DNA of 64,000 nucleotides from Bettongia penicillata ogilbyi (lineage: Eukaryota; Chordata; Mammalia; Diprotodontia; Potoroidae), in the NCBI GenBank assembly GCA_023548195.1, contig JAJHZJ010000268.1, forward strand, positions 2,884,266 to 2,948,265, read 5' to 3'. Below the pieces are notes generated by a model. The model did not search any database and was not told the origin of the DNA. It saw only the letters and a list, made by a program, of their open reading frames with translations. Below are positions 12,030 through 22,737 of this stretch, one piece after another. Every line of letters starts with the position of its first letter. The stretch's first letter is position 1. Both the position numbers and the translations under genes were made by a program.

Positions 12030-12740
12030 GACCAGCCAATCAGTCAGTAAACATTTGTGAAGAACTTAAAATGGTGACAGGCATAGTGCTCAACACTGGG
12101 GATACAAAGAAATGAAAAAGACAACCCCTGGCCCGGAGGAGATCATGGTCTAATGGGAGAGATAACATGCAAACAACCATGTCTGAAAAGCTATTTACAG
12201 GATATGGAGGAAATAATGAACAGAAGCAAGGCTCTCACAGAGATTGGGAAAGGTTTTTGGTAGAAGGTCAGATTTAAGTTGGACCCTGAAGGAAGCCAGG
12301 AAAGCCAGAAGGCAGAGATGAGGAGGAAGAGTATTATAAGTATGGAGGAAAGCTAGAGAAAATGCATTCAGAGATAGATTGTCTTGTGCAAGGAATGACA
12401 AGGAGGTCAGTGTCACTGGATCAAAGAATGTCAAAGGGGTGTAAGCTGTAAGGATTGGATAGGGGGGTTAGGTTAGGTTAGGAAGGGCTTTGAAGGTCAA
12501 ACAGACGATTTTCTATTTAATCCTAGAGGTGAGCCATTGGAGCGGCGTGTGGGGAATGACATGGTCAGACCTGCAATTTAGGACCTACATTTTGGCAGCA
12601 GAATGTGGGATGGACAAGTGCAGAAAAACTGATTGCAAACAGACTAACTAGTTACTCATCGAATTAGTCCAGGTATTGAGTAATGAGAACTTAGACCAGG
12701 GTGGTGGCAATGTTAGAGGAGAGAAAGGAACATATATATT
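12030..12740 (-). mobile_element. L2 LINE 3' fragment
   Basis: Begins with the antisense L2 3' end ('agtcagtaaacatttgtgaa', 'ctcaacactggggatacaaa') and runs into the C-terminal part of the L2 reverse-transcriptase ORF. A minus-strand peptide with LPPHLCLLAFLASFRVQLKS is still readable at 12195-12434. CR1-clade LINE, inactive. Confidence 0.85.
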
Positions 12741-12934
12741 CTTTAGAGGCAATATTAATCCTACAGATGTAGTACTGGACAAAGAGTTCTATGGGTTTAG
12801 GTTCCCTTGATTTTTTCAAAGCTTTGCAGAAATTACTATTCCTGTGGAAAATATGGAAAATATAGATTAGATGTTAATACAATCAGATGGATTCATAACT
12901 GGGCAAGTTTATTTCATAGAAGAGATATCCTCAC

Positions 12935-13125
12935 CTGGAGTTCCATAGACCAATGAAATTACAGACAGTACACAAACCTCTTCAGTATTGGGAAGGTTTA
13001 ATGTCTCCAGTTTTAAAGATGGGGAATTTAAGACACAGAGATGACAAATGATTTGCCCAGGGTTACACAGTGTGTGTTTGATCAGGGCTACAATTACTCC
13101 TAAACTTCCTGGTTTACAAAATATG
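12935..13125 (-). repeat. CORE-SINE relic
   Basis: Antisense core 'gatgacaaatgatttgccca' and 'gggttacacag' are visible, preceded by 'caatgaaattacagacagt'. Confidence 0.6.
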
Positions 13126-13127
13126 AG

Positions 13128-13640
13128 AGCTGGATGACCCTCAGAAGTCAGCTAATCTAACTCATACACAAAAGGAATATATAAATTTATAAGGCTTACT
13201 TGTTAATGGATCACTGGTAAGATGGTAGAAAGTCTCTGATCGAACCACAGGGATCTATGCTTAACCTTGTGTATTTAACATTTTTTAATCAGTGGTTAGA
13301 TGAAAAAATTGATTCGGTGCTTTTCAATGTTATTAATGGTATAATTCTGGGCAGTGTATCTGATACATGGGATGACAAGATTCAAAAGGTTCTTGATGGA
13401 CTAGAGCATTGTACTGAATAAAATAAAATGAAATTCAGTAGATATAAAAGGGAAGTCTTATATTTGGGTATGTGTAATGAACTTCAGAATTATAAGATGG
13501 GGAGGAATTTGTAGACATAATTGTTTATCTTGGAGTACTGATAGACTTCAAACTCGATATAAATCGTCACTATGAAATGGCAGGTAAAGATTTAGGGGAC
13601 CTCAGGCTGAATTAAGAGGCAATTTAGCTCTGGAGAGACC
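13128..13640 (+). mobile_element. L3/CR1-type LINE fragments
   Basis: The bulk (about 13190-13640) reads forward through the end of a CR1-clade ORF2 ('cttgatggactagagcattg', 'gaagtcttatatttgggtat', 'cttggagtactgatagactt'). The first 50 bases carry an L3 3' end in antisense, also present as the end of the copy at 19.6 kb. Frames are broken. Confidence 0.65.
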
Positions 13641-13681
13641 ATGTCACCCGCTGAAGCTGGTAGAGGATCCAAGTGATTGCT

Positions 13682-13868
13682 TCTCCTTCCTATCTTCCTT
13701 CCTTCCTTCCTTCCTTCCTTCCTTCCTTCCTTCCTTCCTTCCTTCCTTCCTTCCTTCCTTCCTTCCTTCCTTCCTTCCCTCCTTCCTATCTTCCTTCCTT
13801 CCTTCCTTCCTTCCTTCCTTCCTTCCTTCCTTCCTTCCTTCCTTCCTTCCTTCCTTCCTTCCTTCCTT
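13682..13868. repeat. (CCTT)n compound microsatellite
   Basis: Two long CCTT blocks are separated by a short 'ccctccttcctatc' interruption near 13776-13790. 'ctatcttcctt' also marks the start, which suggests duplication of the whole block. Confidence 0.97.
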
Positions 13869-13869
13869 C

Positions 13870-14735
13870 TCTTCTTTTTCCTCCTCCTCTCCCTTTCCTC
13901 CTCCTTTTCCTTCTTTTTTAATCTCCTTTTTCTCTTCCTTCTTTCTGATAGCCCATTAACTGAAATCGTCCCTCAAATTAGTGGTTTTTATCGCAGGGGA
14001 GGGGTAGAATCTCAAAACAAAAAAAAAAGAGGTCAGTACATGGATGATCACCTAATGATTATTCACAACTTTTCACACTCTGCCATGAGGGGAAATCTCC
14101 TAGTCCACTTAACTATAACTCCTGAGCCTCATTGGTAACATATTCAATTTATACAAATCAGTAACAAGGAAACTATTTACTCTTAAACATAAAACATTGA
14201 CTAAAGAGTAAAGAAAAACCAGTAATGATCTCAATATTTGCTTAATAGAAGCCAAAAACAGGAATAATCAAAACCTCACAGTCCATTCATAAACCTGGAT
14301 CACACTTTCCCACAAATGCACATAATGTCTGTTGGGGAGAGTGGGCCCAAAAAATCTAGCAGTGAGACACAGGTGGCTTATATGCCAGGACAGCTCACCA
14401 CTACAAATTAGAGCTGGATATCAATGATTTCTTTGAGGGAACAGTTAATACCCTGTATTACTTGGTGCTCTTCTGAGCCTCTCTCCTTTCCTTTGACTAA
14501 CCTGATTCTCTTCTACTCTCAGGTTGCTGAAGTAGTGTTAAGTACCTTTAATAATAACACCCTTTCCTGAAAACACCAGCCCTAAGCTTGAAGTCTTCAG
14601 ATTTCAAGGTATCTTCCCTTGACAGGGTGTTAAAGCAATGTTAAACTATTTCAGTCACAAGTAGTCCCCTTAAGTAAGAGAATGGGAAAGCTCCTCAAAT
14701 AAGCTTTCTGTGCTCTGAGGACTTTCTTCCTCTAA
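13870..14735. other. No recognised feature
   Basis: A CT-rich shoulder runs to about 13950, followed by AT-rich unique-looking sequence without coding frames. Confidence 0.45.
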
Positions 14736-14737
14736 AG

Positions 14738-14912
14738 CAGGGGAATCTTAACCTTGAATCCAGGTTGTTGCTACATAACTATATTTGAACATAATTGACT
14801 TTTTTTCTCTCTTACTTTATGCATTTAAAAAAAATTACTTGGGAAGGGATCTATAGGCTTTACTGAATTATCAAGGGATCTGTGAAATATTAGAAAAGGT
14901 TAAGAAAACCTG
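14738..14912. mobile_element. hAT-like non-autonomous DNA transposon (MITE)
   Basis: Terminal inverted repeats start 'caggggaatcttaacctt' and, at the other end in reverse complement, 'caggttttcttaaccttt'. The flanks are 'ctctaaag' (14730-14737) and 'ctataaag' (14913-14920), an 8-bp target duplication with one mismatch, the length typical of hAT elements. There is no coding capacity. Confidence 0.8.
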
Positions 14913-15049
14913 CTATAAAGCTGGAAAAGTCAGCAGAGGGCAATACAGATAAGTCCAGACAGTTTCTTTATAAAGCAAGAATTGGCTTCTGCCAATGTAC
15001 TCCCAACAGTTCTCTAGTCAAAATAACTCTCAGGGCATTGATAGGGTTA

Positions 15050-15290
15050 ACTGTTGTTGAGTCATTTCAGTCTTGTTTCACTCTTTAATAATTCATTTTG
15101 GGTTTTCTTGCCAAAGACTGTGAAGTGGTTTGCTATTTCCTTCTCTAGATCATTTTACAGGTGAGGAAACTGAGGCAGAGTTAAGTGACTCACCCAGGGT
15201 CACACAGCTCATGTTTCAGGCTAGATTTGAACTCAGGTCTTCCTGACCCTAAGCCTGGGGCTCCATTCAGTGCTCTACCTAGCTTCACTG
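15050..15290 (-). repeat. MAR1/RTE-type SINE
   Basis: In reverse orientation: 'tgttgagtcatttcagtctt', 'tgggttttcttgccaaagac', 'caggtgaggaaactgaggca', 'cacccagggtcacacagctc' and 'gaactcaggtcttcctgac'. Nearly complete. Confidence 0.9.
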
Positions 15291-15301
15291 TGCAGGCTTG
15301 T

Positions 15302-15317
15302 AGAAAATACCAAGGAG
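15302..15317. repeat. Target-site duplication, left copy (half-L1)
   Basis: 'agaaaataccaaggag', repeated perfectly at 18139-18154. Confidence 0.95.
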
Positions 15318-15988
15318 AAGGGAGGAACCAAGATGGCAGAGTAGAAAGATTCACATATGCTAGTTCCTAACCCATAGCCCATAAAATACCTGTAAAGAGG
15401 AGCTCCCAACGAATTCTGGAGCAGCAGAAGCCACACAACAATGGAATGGAGGAGATTTTTGTTCCAGAGAGCCCTGAAAAACCAACACAGGTCTGTCACG
15501 CACAGGACCCAGAGCACAGCCTAGCCCTGCCTTGGCCGCACGGCACTGAGAGGACCAGATCCGAGCAGGCTTCAGGGACAGAATATCCAGCAGCCAAGCA
15601 GGTCCCTCCACCCACAGGCACCAGAGGTCAGTGAGAGGGCCTTTTCAGCTTGCCAGGAGGGGAGCAGATGTCTCCATAACTCAGGCCCCCTCAGGAGGCA
15701 GCAGCAAAGGCAGCAGTGGACAGGAGTTCCCAAAGCAGACAGGAGCTCAGATCCATTGTTGAAGATCTCCACATAAACCCCCTGAGGGAACTGAGTCCTG
15801 TGTGGCAGCCCTGCCCCCACCTGAGCACCTGAACTTAATCTCACACTGAATAGCAGTCCCACCCTTGCTGAGAGTCCTGAGGCTGAGAAGCAGCATTTGA
15901 ATCTCAGACCCCAAGCACTAGCTGGGAAGATCTAGAGGTGAGGCGGGTATGGAAAGGAATCTCAGAAATCAAGTAACTGGCTGGGAAA
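15318..15988 (+). promoter_or_regulatory. Half-L1 5' UTR with YY1-like start motif
   Basis: 'aaccaagatggcagag' lies within the first 30 bases, the position of the YY1 site in other L1 5' ends. The rest is moderately GC-rich and contains no long frame in sense. The promoter role is inferred from L1 biology. Confidence 0.5.
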
Positions 15989-17129
15989 ATGCCCAGAAAA
16001 GGGAAAAAAAATAAGACCATAGAAGGTTACTTTCTTGGTGAACAGATGCTTCCTCCTTTCCTTTCTGATGAGGAAGAACAATGCTTACCATCAGGGATAG
16101 ACATAGAAGTCAAGGCCTCTGTATTTCAAACATCTGAAATAGATATCCAATGGGCTCAGGCCATGGAAGAGCTCAAAAAGGATTTTGAAAATCAAGTGAG
16201 AGAGGTGGAGGAAAAACTGGGAAGAGAAATGAGAGAGATGCAAGAAAAGCATGAAAAGCAGGTCAACACCTTTCTAAAGGAGACCCAAAAAAATGCTGAA
16301 GAAAATAACACCTTGAAAAATAGGCTAACTCAATTGGGAAAAGAGGTTCAAAAAGCCAATGAGGAGAAGAATGCTTTCAAAAGCAGAATTAGCCAAATGG
16401 AAAAAGAGGTTCAAAAGCTCACTGAAGAAAATAATTCTCTCAAAATTAGAATGGAACAGATAGAGGCTAATGACTTTATGAGAAACCAAGAAATCACAAA
16501 ACAAAACCAAAAGAATGAAAAAATGGAAGATAATGTGAAATATCTCCTTGGAAAAACAACTGACCTAGAAAATAGATCCAGGAGAGACAATTTAAAAATT
16601 ATGGGACTACCTGAAAGCCATGATTAAAACAAGAGCCTAGACATCATCTTTCATGAAAGTATCAAGGAAAACTTCCCTGATATTCTAGAACCAGAAGGCA
16701 AAATAAGTATTCAAGGACTCCACCAATTACCACCTGAAAGAGATCCAAAAAAGAGAAACTCCTAGGAACATTGTGGCCAAATTCCAGAGTTCCCTGGTCA
16801 AGGAGAAAATATTGCAAGCATCTAGAAAGAAAGAATTCCAGTATTGGGGAAATACAATCAGGTCAACACAAGATCTAGCAGCTTTTACAATAAGGGATAG
16901 AAGGGCATGGAATATGATATTCTAGAAGTCAAAGGAACTAGGACTAAAACCAAGAATCACCTACCCAGCAAAACTGAGTATACTACTTCAGGGGAAAAAA
17001 TGGTCATTCAATGAAATTGAGGACTTTCAAGCATTCTTGATGAAAAGACCAGAGCTGAAAGAAAATTTGACTTTCAAACACAAGAATGAAGAGAAGCATG
17101 AAAAGGTAAATAGCAAAGAGAAGTCATAA
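15989..17129 (+). pseudogene. Half-L1 ORF1 (RNA-binding protein), broken
   Basis: The frame opens with MPRKGKKNKTIEGYFL and runs 212 codons through a long coiled coil (about residues 50-190; heptads such as ISQMEKEVQKLTEENNSL) to RRDNLKIMGLPE. It then stops at a TAA (16625-16627). The same frame continues as homologous protein to an A-run near 16748-16753, where one extra base shifts it. The C-terminal domain (PRNIVAKFQ onward) carries a further in-frame TAG near 16923 and ends at the TAA at 17127-17129. Without the extra base the length is 380 codons, the same as ORF1 of the intact L1 here. Three lesions make it non-functional. Confidence 0.85.
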
Positions 17130-17221
17130 GGGAGTTACTAAAGTTGAACTGTTTACATTCCTACATGGAAAGACAGTATTTGTAAATCTTGAAACTTTTC
17201 AGTATCTGGGTAGTTGGTGGG

Positions 17222-17224
<3 letters not shown>

Positions 17225-17273
<49 letters not shown>
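17225..17273. repeat. (CA)n microsatellite in half-L1 3' UTR
   Basis: About 24 uninterrupted CA units inside the element. Confidence 0.97.
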
Positions 17274-17276
<3 letters not shown>

Positions 17277-18138
17277 CCACTCGTGCATGCACACACAGAG
17301 ACAGAGAACACAGAGTGAATAGAATTGGATGGGATCATCTCTTAACAAATGAAGCAGAGAGAGAGAAATGTGTTGGGAGGAGAGAGGGAGAAATGGAATG
17401 GGGCAAATTGTCTCTCATAGAAGAGGCAGGCAGGAGACTTTTTAGTGGAGGGAAAAAGAGGGGAACTGAGAGAAAAACATGAAGTTTACTCTCATCACAT
17501 TTGACTAAAGCAAGGAATAATATGCACACTCATTCTGGCATGAAAACCTATCTTACAATACAGGAAAGTGGGGGAGCAGGGGATAAGCAGGGTTGGGAGG
17601 TTGATGGAAGCGAGGGCAATGGGAGGAGGGAGCAATTTGAAATCAACACTCTTGGGGACAGACAGGATCAAAAGAGAGAATAGAAGCAATGGGAGGCAGG
17701 ATAGGATGGAGGGAAATATAGTTAGTCTCATACAACATAACTATTATGGAAGTCATTTGCAAAACTACACAGATATGGCATATATTGAACTGCCTGCCTT
17801 CCCAAAGGGAATGGTGGTGGGGGGAGGGAGGGATGGGGAGAAGTTGGAACTCAAAGTTTTAGGAACAACTATTGAGTATTGTTCTTGCTACTAGGAAATA
17901 AGTAATACAGGTAATGGAGAATAGAAAGTTATCTGGTCCTACAGGACAAAAGAGAAGATGGGGACAAGGGAAGGGAGGGATGATAGAAGAAAGGGCTGAT
18001 TGGTGATAGGGGCAATTAGAATGCTTGGTGTATTGGAGTGGGGGGAGGGGATAAAGGGGGAGAAAATTTGGAACCCAAAATTTTGTGAAAATGAATGTAA
18101 AAAAGGTAAATAAATAAATTAATAAAAGGAAAAAAAAA

Positions 18139-18154
18139 AGAAAATACCAAGGAG
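18139..18154. repeat. Target-site duplication, right copy (half-L1)
   Basis: Identical to 15302-15317. Confidence 0.95.
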
Positions 18155-18535
18155 CAATACAGACATGTTGAATCACCTTTTCTCACATTAGAAAGATTTT
18201 TCTTCCTCCAACAAGCTTCTAGCATCTACTGAGATCCCTTCCCAAGAGTTCCCAGCAGCTACAGAGCATCTTGGTTTCAGCTGGCCAGATCAGCTGGCTC
18301 AGCTTGAAGCTGGGGGGTGGGAAATAGGAGATTCTTTACTTTTTATTCCTCTTTCCACAATCACCTCTTTTCAGGTAACTGATATATGTGTCTTCTCATT
18401 CTTCTGATCCCTAGAGTTTCATCAGGTTATGTAGTTTCTCAGGCCTTAAATTTGAGCATCCTCCTGAGTGGTGACCAATTTCTAAATCAGGCTGGGGAAT
18501 CCCCAACATACTGCTCTCTCATGTATACTATGTGG
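18155..18535. other. No recognised feature
   Basis: Unique-looking sequence between the half-L1 and the next SINE; no gene evidence. Confidence 0.45.
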
Positions 18536-18542
18536 AATTCAT

Positions 18543-18863
18543 TGGGGCAGCTAGGTGGTACAGTGGATAGAGCACCAGTGCAGGAGTCAGGAGGACCTGA
18601 GTTCAAAGCTCACCTCAGACACTTGATACTCACCAGCTGTGTGACCTTGGGCATGTCACTTAACTCCCAGTTGCCTCATTCTGGGTCATCTCCAGTCATC
18701 CTGATGAATATCTGGTCACTGGATTCAGATGGCTTTGGAGGATAAGTGAAGCTGGTGACCTGCACAGCCCTCCCTCACTCAAAACAAAGTCAAGTGCAAG
18801 TCATGTCATCATTTCTCTGATGGCATGGTCTTCTTTGGCAACAAAGGATGAACACACACATGA
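18543..18863 (+). repeat. tRNA-headed SINE with ACACAC tail (copy 1)
   Basis: The head 'ggggcagctaggtggtacag' with B box 'gagttcaaagctc' is followed by a specific body ('tatctggtcactggattcag', 'catggtcttctttggcaac') and a short CA tail. A likely 7-bp target duplication 'aattcat' flanks it (18536-18542 and 18864-18870). The CA-type tail and body suggest RTE-driven mobilisation, as in tRNA-RTE SINEs. Near-identical sister at 32279. Confidence 0.88.
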
Positions 18864-19079
18864 AATTCATGCAATTTGTCTACAATTCCCATTTGTATGT
18901 AGATGGACTTATGGACAACTCAGCCAGTGCTCTTTTTTCTTTATAAGCTGCCTTTAAACGTATCCTTTTTGCATTTATCTGAGGAGCTCAGGTCTTCAGA
19001 ACCATTTTAAGTAGCTTATCTCACAGAAATGCTGTTTCTGCCTCTTTCAGCAAATATCCACATATGAAAGTAGAAATGT

Positions 19080-19650
19080 GTAACAGGGTCATAGCTCTCA
19101 GGAAGAGAGGTGATAGTCCCACTGTACTCTGCCATCGTTAGACTTCATCTAGAGTATTGTGTTCAATTCTGGGTACCATGGATTAAGAAGGACATTGATA
19201 AATTGGTGGACTGGAGAGTATCCAGACAAGGGCAAACAGGATGATGAAGGGCCTTGAGTTCTTGGCAAGAGAGGGCTGGTTGAAGAAAATAATGATTTTA
19301 GCCTGGAGAATAGAAAATTTAGGGGAAGAGGGGCATGAAAACTATGTTAAAGGTTTGTAGTGTAAAAGGTGAATTTTATTTCTCTTTTATGTCCCCAGAG
19401 GGCAGAACTAGAAGCAAAGGGTCAAACTTACTAAGAGTCCAATTTGGGGTTGATATCTGGAAAACCTTCCTAACAGAACTATCTGAAACTGAAACAGAGC
19501 CCTGAGAGAGGCTGTCAATTCCCCTTCCATGACAGTCTTCTTGCAGGAGACTGACAGCTGCTTGTTAGGCACATTTTAGTGAAGATTCCTTTTGTGTATG
19601 AGTTCAACTAGCTGACTTCTGAGGGCCATCCAACTCATATTTTGGGAACT
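19080..19650 (+). mobile_element. L3/CR1-type LINE 3' end
   Basis: 'gaggtgatagtcccactgta', 'gtgttcaattctgggtacca' and 'ccccagagggcagaactaga' are hallmarks of the C-terminal end of CR1/L3 ORF2, followed by its 3' UTR to about 19650. Frames are broken. Confidence 0.75.
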
Positions 19651-19719
19651 AAGGGGTTTAGAACTAATTGTTGCTCTGACCAAATAAATCTGTATGTCAA
19701 GTTCCTTTTCCTTAAAACC

Positions 19720-19935
19720 GGAGACATCAAACCTTCCCAATTTACTGAGGAAGTATGTGTAGTGTGATTTCATGGGTCCACAGAACTCCAGATGAGGATA
19801 TCTCTTCGATAAACGTAGAGAAGTAGCACTTCTACAAATCTCTTTGAGAGTTCCCTGGGGCACTGACTTATCAGAATTACTCAGGCAATAGGTGGTTCAA
19901 ACAGGGCTTGAACCTAGGGCTTCTTAAATCTGTAT
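19720..19935 (-). repeat. Weak CORE-SINE-like relic
   Basis: The end reads 'caaacagggcttgaacctag', like the antisense SINE B-box side. Low certainty. Confidence 0.3.
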
Positions 19936-20029
19936 CTGGGTCTTTCTCAAGCGATAAAACCTTTCATTAACAAAAAAGTAATGTACAAAACACACACACA
20001 CACACGCACGCATTTTGAAAAGTATAAAG

Positions 20030-20175
20030 TGCTACATGTCGAATTGCTTGCTTTCTTAATGAGCCGGGCAGGGAAGAGAGGGCAGGAGAGAATTTGGAAC
20101 TCAAAATTTGAAAAAAAAATCATATTAAAATTGTTTTTACATGTAATTTGGGAAAAATAAAATCCTTCTAGGGGC
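20030..20175 (+). mobile_element. L1/half-L1 3' terminus
   Basis: 'ggaagagagggcaggagaga', 'atttggaactcaaaatttg' and 'taatttgggaaaaataaaat' match the 3' end of the half-L1 at 18.05-18.13 kb. 5'-truncated copy. A (CA)n tract lies just upstream at 19990-20010. Confidence 0.65.
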
Positions 20176-20284
20176 ATTTCCACCCTGTCATGATTTCGGC
20201 CTTTCGATAAAAGATTTCCCCTACTCCCGCTGCCAATAAGTTCCCATAAGGCACCCTTATTTATTTTTTATTCTGTGACTATTC

Positions 20285-21145
20285 TGGTCAACAGCAAGTC
20301 AGTCAACATGCATTTACTAAGTATTTGTAACCCGCCAGATACCATGAGGGCAAATATACGGTCTTTGTCCTCAAGGAGCTCACGTTGCAATGTTGAAAAC
20401 CACATGCAACAACTACATAGGTACAAGATACAAGCAGTGCAAATAGGAGGTAATCTCAGAGGGAAGGGACTAATAGTGGGGATTTAAGGGGTTAGAGTAT
20501 GGGACAGACAAAGGGCTTTTCTGATAAGATAGAATTTAAGCTGAGTTTTAAAGGAAGTCAGGAAACCAAAGAGTGGAAGAAGAGGAGGGAGAGCATTTCA
20601 GGCATGGGGACATCCAGGGAAAATGAATGGAATTGGGAAGAGCCTCATATTCTAGAAATAGCAAGAAGATCAGTGTAGCTGGATTGTAAAGGGGAATATA
20701 TGTAAGAAGATTGGAGAGGTAGGAATCATGTAGGTTATGAAGTCTTTTAAAAGTCAAAGGAATTTCCATTTGGTCCTGGAGGTAAAAGGGGGCCAATGTC
20801 ACATACTGAGTAGTGGGGTGGTATAGTCAATGCTGCACGTTAGGAAGATGGATTTGGTAGCTGGGTGGAGAAAAGATTGTAGTGTGAAGGAACTAGAGGT
20901 GAAGAGGTCAACAAGAAGGCTGATATAACATAAGTGATCCAAGCATGAGGAGATGAGGGCTGTATTAGCTGTATGAATAGAGAGAAGGTGATGGACATAA
21001 GAAATGCTGTAAAAGTAAAAACAACATGTCTTGGCAACAAACTGGGTATATAGGACAAGTGTGAGTGAGAAGTCAAGGATGACATTGCGATTGTAAGCCT
21101 AGGTGACTGGAAAGATGGTGGTACCCTCTGGTTTTACTCACCATA
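20285..21145 (-). mobile_element. L2 LINE 3' fragment
   Basis: Starts with 'cagtcaacatgcatttacta' and runs antisense through the L2 C-terminus ('catttcaggcatggggacat', 'gtcttggcaacaaactgggt', 'gactggaaagatggtggtac'). Two minus-strand open pieces (20548-20802 and 20840-21085) are shards of the reverse-transcriptase ORF. Confidence 0.85.
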
Positions 21146-21149
21146 AAAG

Positions 21150-21565
21150 ATTAAAACATAAATTCCATTTTCATCCATATAAAATAAAGAGATAAGTATT
21201 CATACTCTCATCTTTTTCCTCTGTTGCTTCCTAGATCCCTTCTTGACTATTTCTGTCCATATCTCAAGGTCCACTTGCATCTGCCTGCCTGCTCCCTAGC
21301 ACCCTATAAAACCTTTGTGCCGGTCTCATTCCACACAGTTTGGTTCTCATGAATTGGATGATCATCTTTCTTCTCTTCCATTTGGGCTAAAAGTTGCTAA
21401 AAGCATCTATATTCTGTGGAGAGTCCCCAAAGTCCAACAGATGATTCATAAATGTAAAATCAACACAAACAGAAGCTAGGGATCCATTTTTTTGAAAGCA
21501 GAAAAAACGTCTCAGCATATATTCAAGAAGATGCCAAATTTATCGTAAAATGAATCTCAATTAAA
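21150..21565. other. No recognised feature
   Basis: No gene or repeat call can be supported. Confidence 0.45.
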
Positions 21566-21569
21566 AATA

Positions 21570-21900
21570 CTTCAGAGGTCATCTGGATCCAGCTGTGCTT
21601 GAAGCAAGAATCCTTCTACTTGTGATCATTTAGGCTTTTTCTGGACACCTGAAGGGACGGCGCACTCCTTCTACTCTGAAGCATCGTATTCTGCCATAGA
21701 CTTTCTATGATTGTAAAGAAATTCCTAATATTGAACTGAAATGTGCCTCTTTGTTCCCAATTATGTCATCAAGGACATTAGAATAAATTTTGTTCTTTGT
21801 TTGAAAGGGTGCCTTTAGAACCTAAAAACCATGTCTCTGCTAAGTCTTCTCTGCTCCAGGCTAACTACACACTGTTCCTCAGATTCCCTGAGCATAATAA
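21570..21900 (-). mobile_element. L3/CR1-type LINE 3' end, antisense
   Basis: 'cttcagaggtcatctggatc', 'attgtaaagaaattcctaat' and 'ctaagtcttctctgctccag' follow the antisense L3 3' region in order. Confidence 0.6.
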
Positions 21901-21919
21901 AAGGAGATATTAAAGGTTT

Positions 21920-22115
21920 GTAGGAAGCTAGATGGTGAAAAAGGATAGAACACTAGCTTTGGAATCAGGAGTACCTCAAATCCTGACTCTGACAGTTGCT
22001 ACATGACCCTGGACAAGTCATTCAACCTTTTTTGGGCTCAGTTTTCTCATCTATAAAGATAGAGGGGGTTGGACTTGATGGCTTCTAAGGTCTAAATCTA
22101 TGGGTTTATGTTGTA
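21920..22115 (+). repeat. MIR-type SINE
   Basis: 'cattagctttggaatcagg'-like head, then 'ctacatgaccctggacaagt', 'cagttttctcatctataaag' and the tail 'ggcttctaaggtctaaat'. Complete. Confidence 0.8.
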
Positions 22116-22449
22116 TCAATTTGGGAGGGGGGGAGGAGACTGAATCAGTAGCATGATGCTTTCCTTGAGATACTTTTAATGGAACTTGTGAGGCTGAGTT
22201 GTCATATACTCTCTATGATGTTCTTTCACCTTAAATCTCCTCACTTATGATTATTATTTTGTCAAAAGAACTATTGAATATTTAGAATAATACAGCCCTG
22301 CTGCACTTAAAAAAATCATATTACAAAAAAAGCTTTCTGAAAGGCAGTTAGAAACATCTTATCCATGACATTAATCCCCAGGAAAGGGAATTTTTAACTT
22401 GCAGTTATCTGAAATGACTTGAAAGCTACCATTTAGAGCAAAGAGAGGC

Positions 22450-22735
22450 AACCTTCCCTAATCTACATAGCATAGGGGTAATAACAGAGGGAATGTGTTC
22501 CAGGCATAAGGAACAGTTTGTACAAAGGCATGGACAGTGGAGGCAGGATATTGAGGGTCAGATTGGCTACAGAGTAGAGCATGTGAAATAGGGTGATGTG
22601 GCAATATTTCCAAAGGCAATTGGGAGCCAGATTGTAGAAAGCTTCAAATGGAATTTTGAGGGATGTCAATTTTATCCTAAGCGCAATAGCAATCCCCTAA
22701 AGATTTTTAAGTAGGTAAGTTACATAATTAGCAGT
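22450..22735 (-). mobile_element. L2 LINE fragment
   Basis: Antisense L2 ORF end ('gtgttccaggcataaggaac', 'attgtagaaagcttcaaatg'). A short minus-strand frame keeps FEAFYNLAPNCL, typical of the L2 C-terminus. Confidence 0.75.
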
Positions 22736-22737
22736 TG

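Larger units (their letters stand above)
15318..18138 (+). mobile_element. Half-L1 (HAL1-like) retrotransposon, ORF1 only
   Basis: The element is framed by a perfect 16-bp target-site duplication and ends in an A-rich tail (about 18100-18138). It starts with the L1-type motif 'aaccaagatggcag' (YY1-like), followed by a 5' UTR of about 670 bases, one L1-type ORF1, and a G-rich 3' UTR of about 1 kb with a (CA)n tract. No endonuclease or reverse transcriptase sequence lies between ORF1 and the tail. This is the known HAL1 architecture, which depends on L1 machinery. The duplication shows that the ORF1-only form itself was inserted, not that an L1 later lost ORF2. Confidence 0.85.

Noticed and set aside
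12195..12434. Minus-strand 79-codon frame as a small gene
   Set aside because: Carries L2 ORF signatures (LPPHLCLLAFLASFRVQLKS).
13673..14138. Plus-strand frames of 82 and 153 codons over the second CCTT array
   Set aside because: Poly-Pro-Ser-Phe-Leu from the microsatellite, with a random tail.
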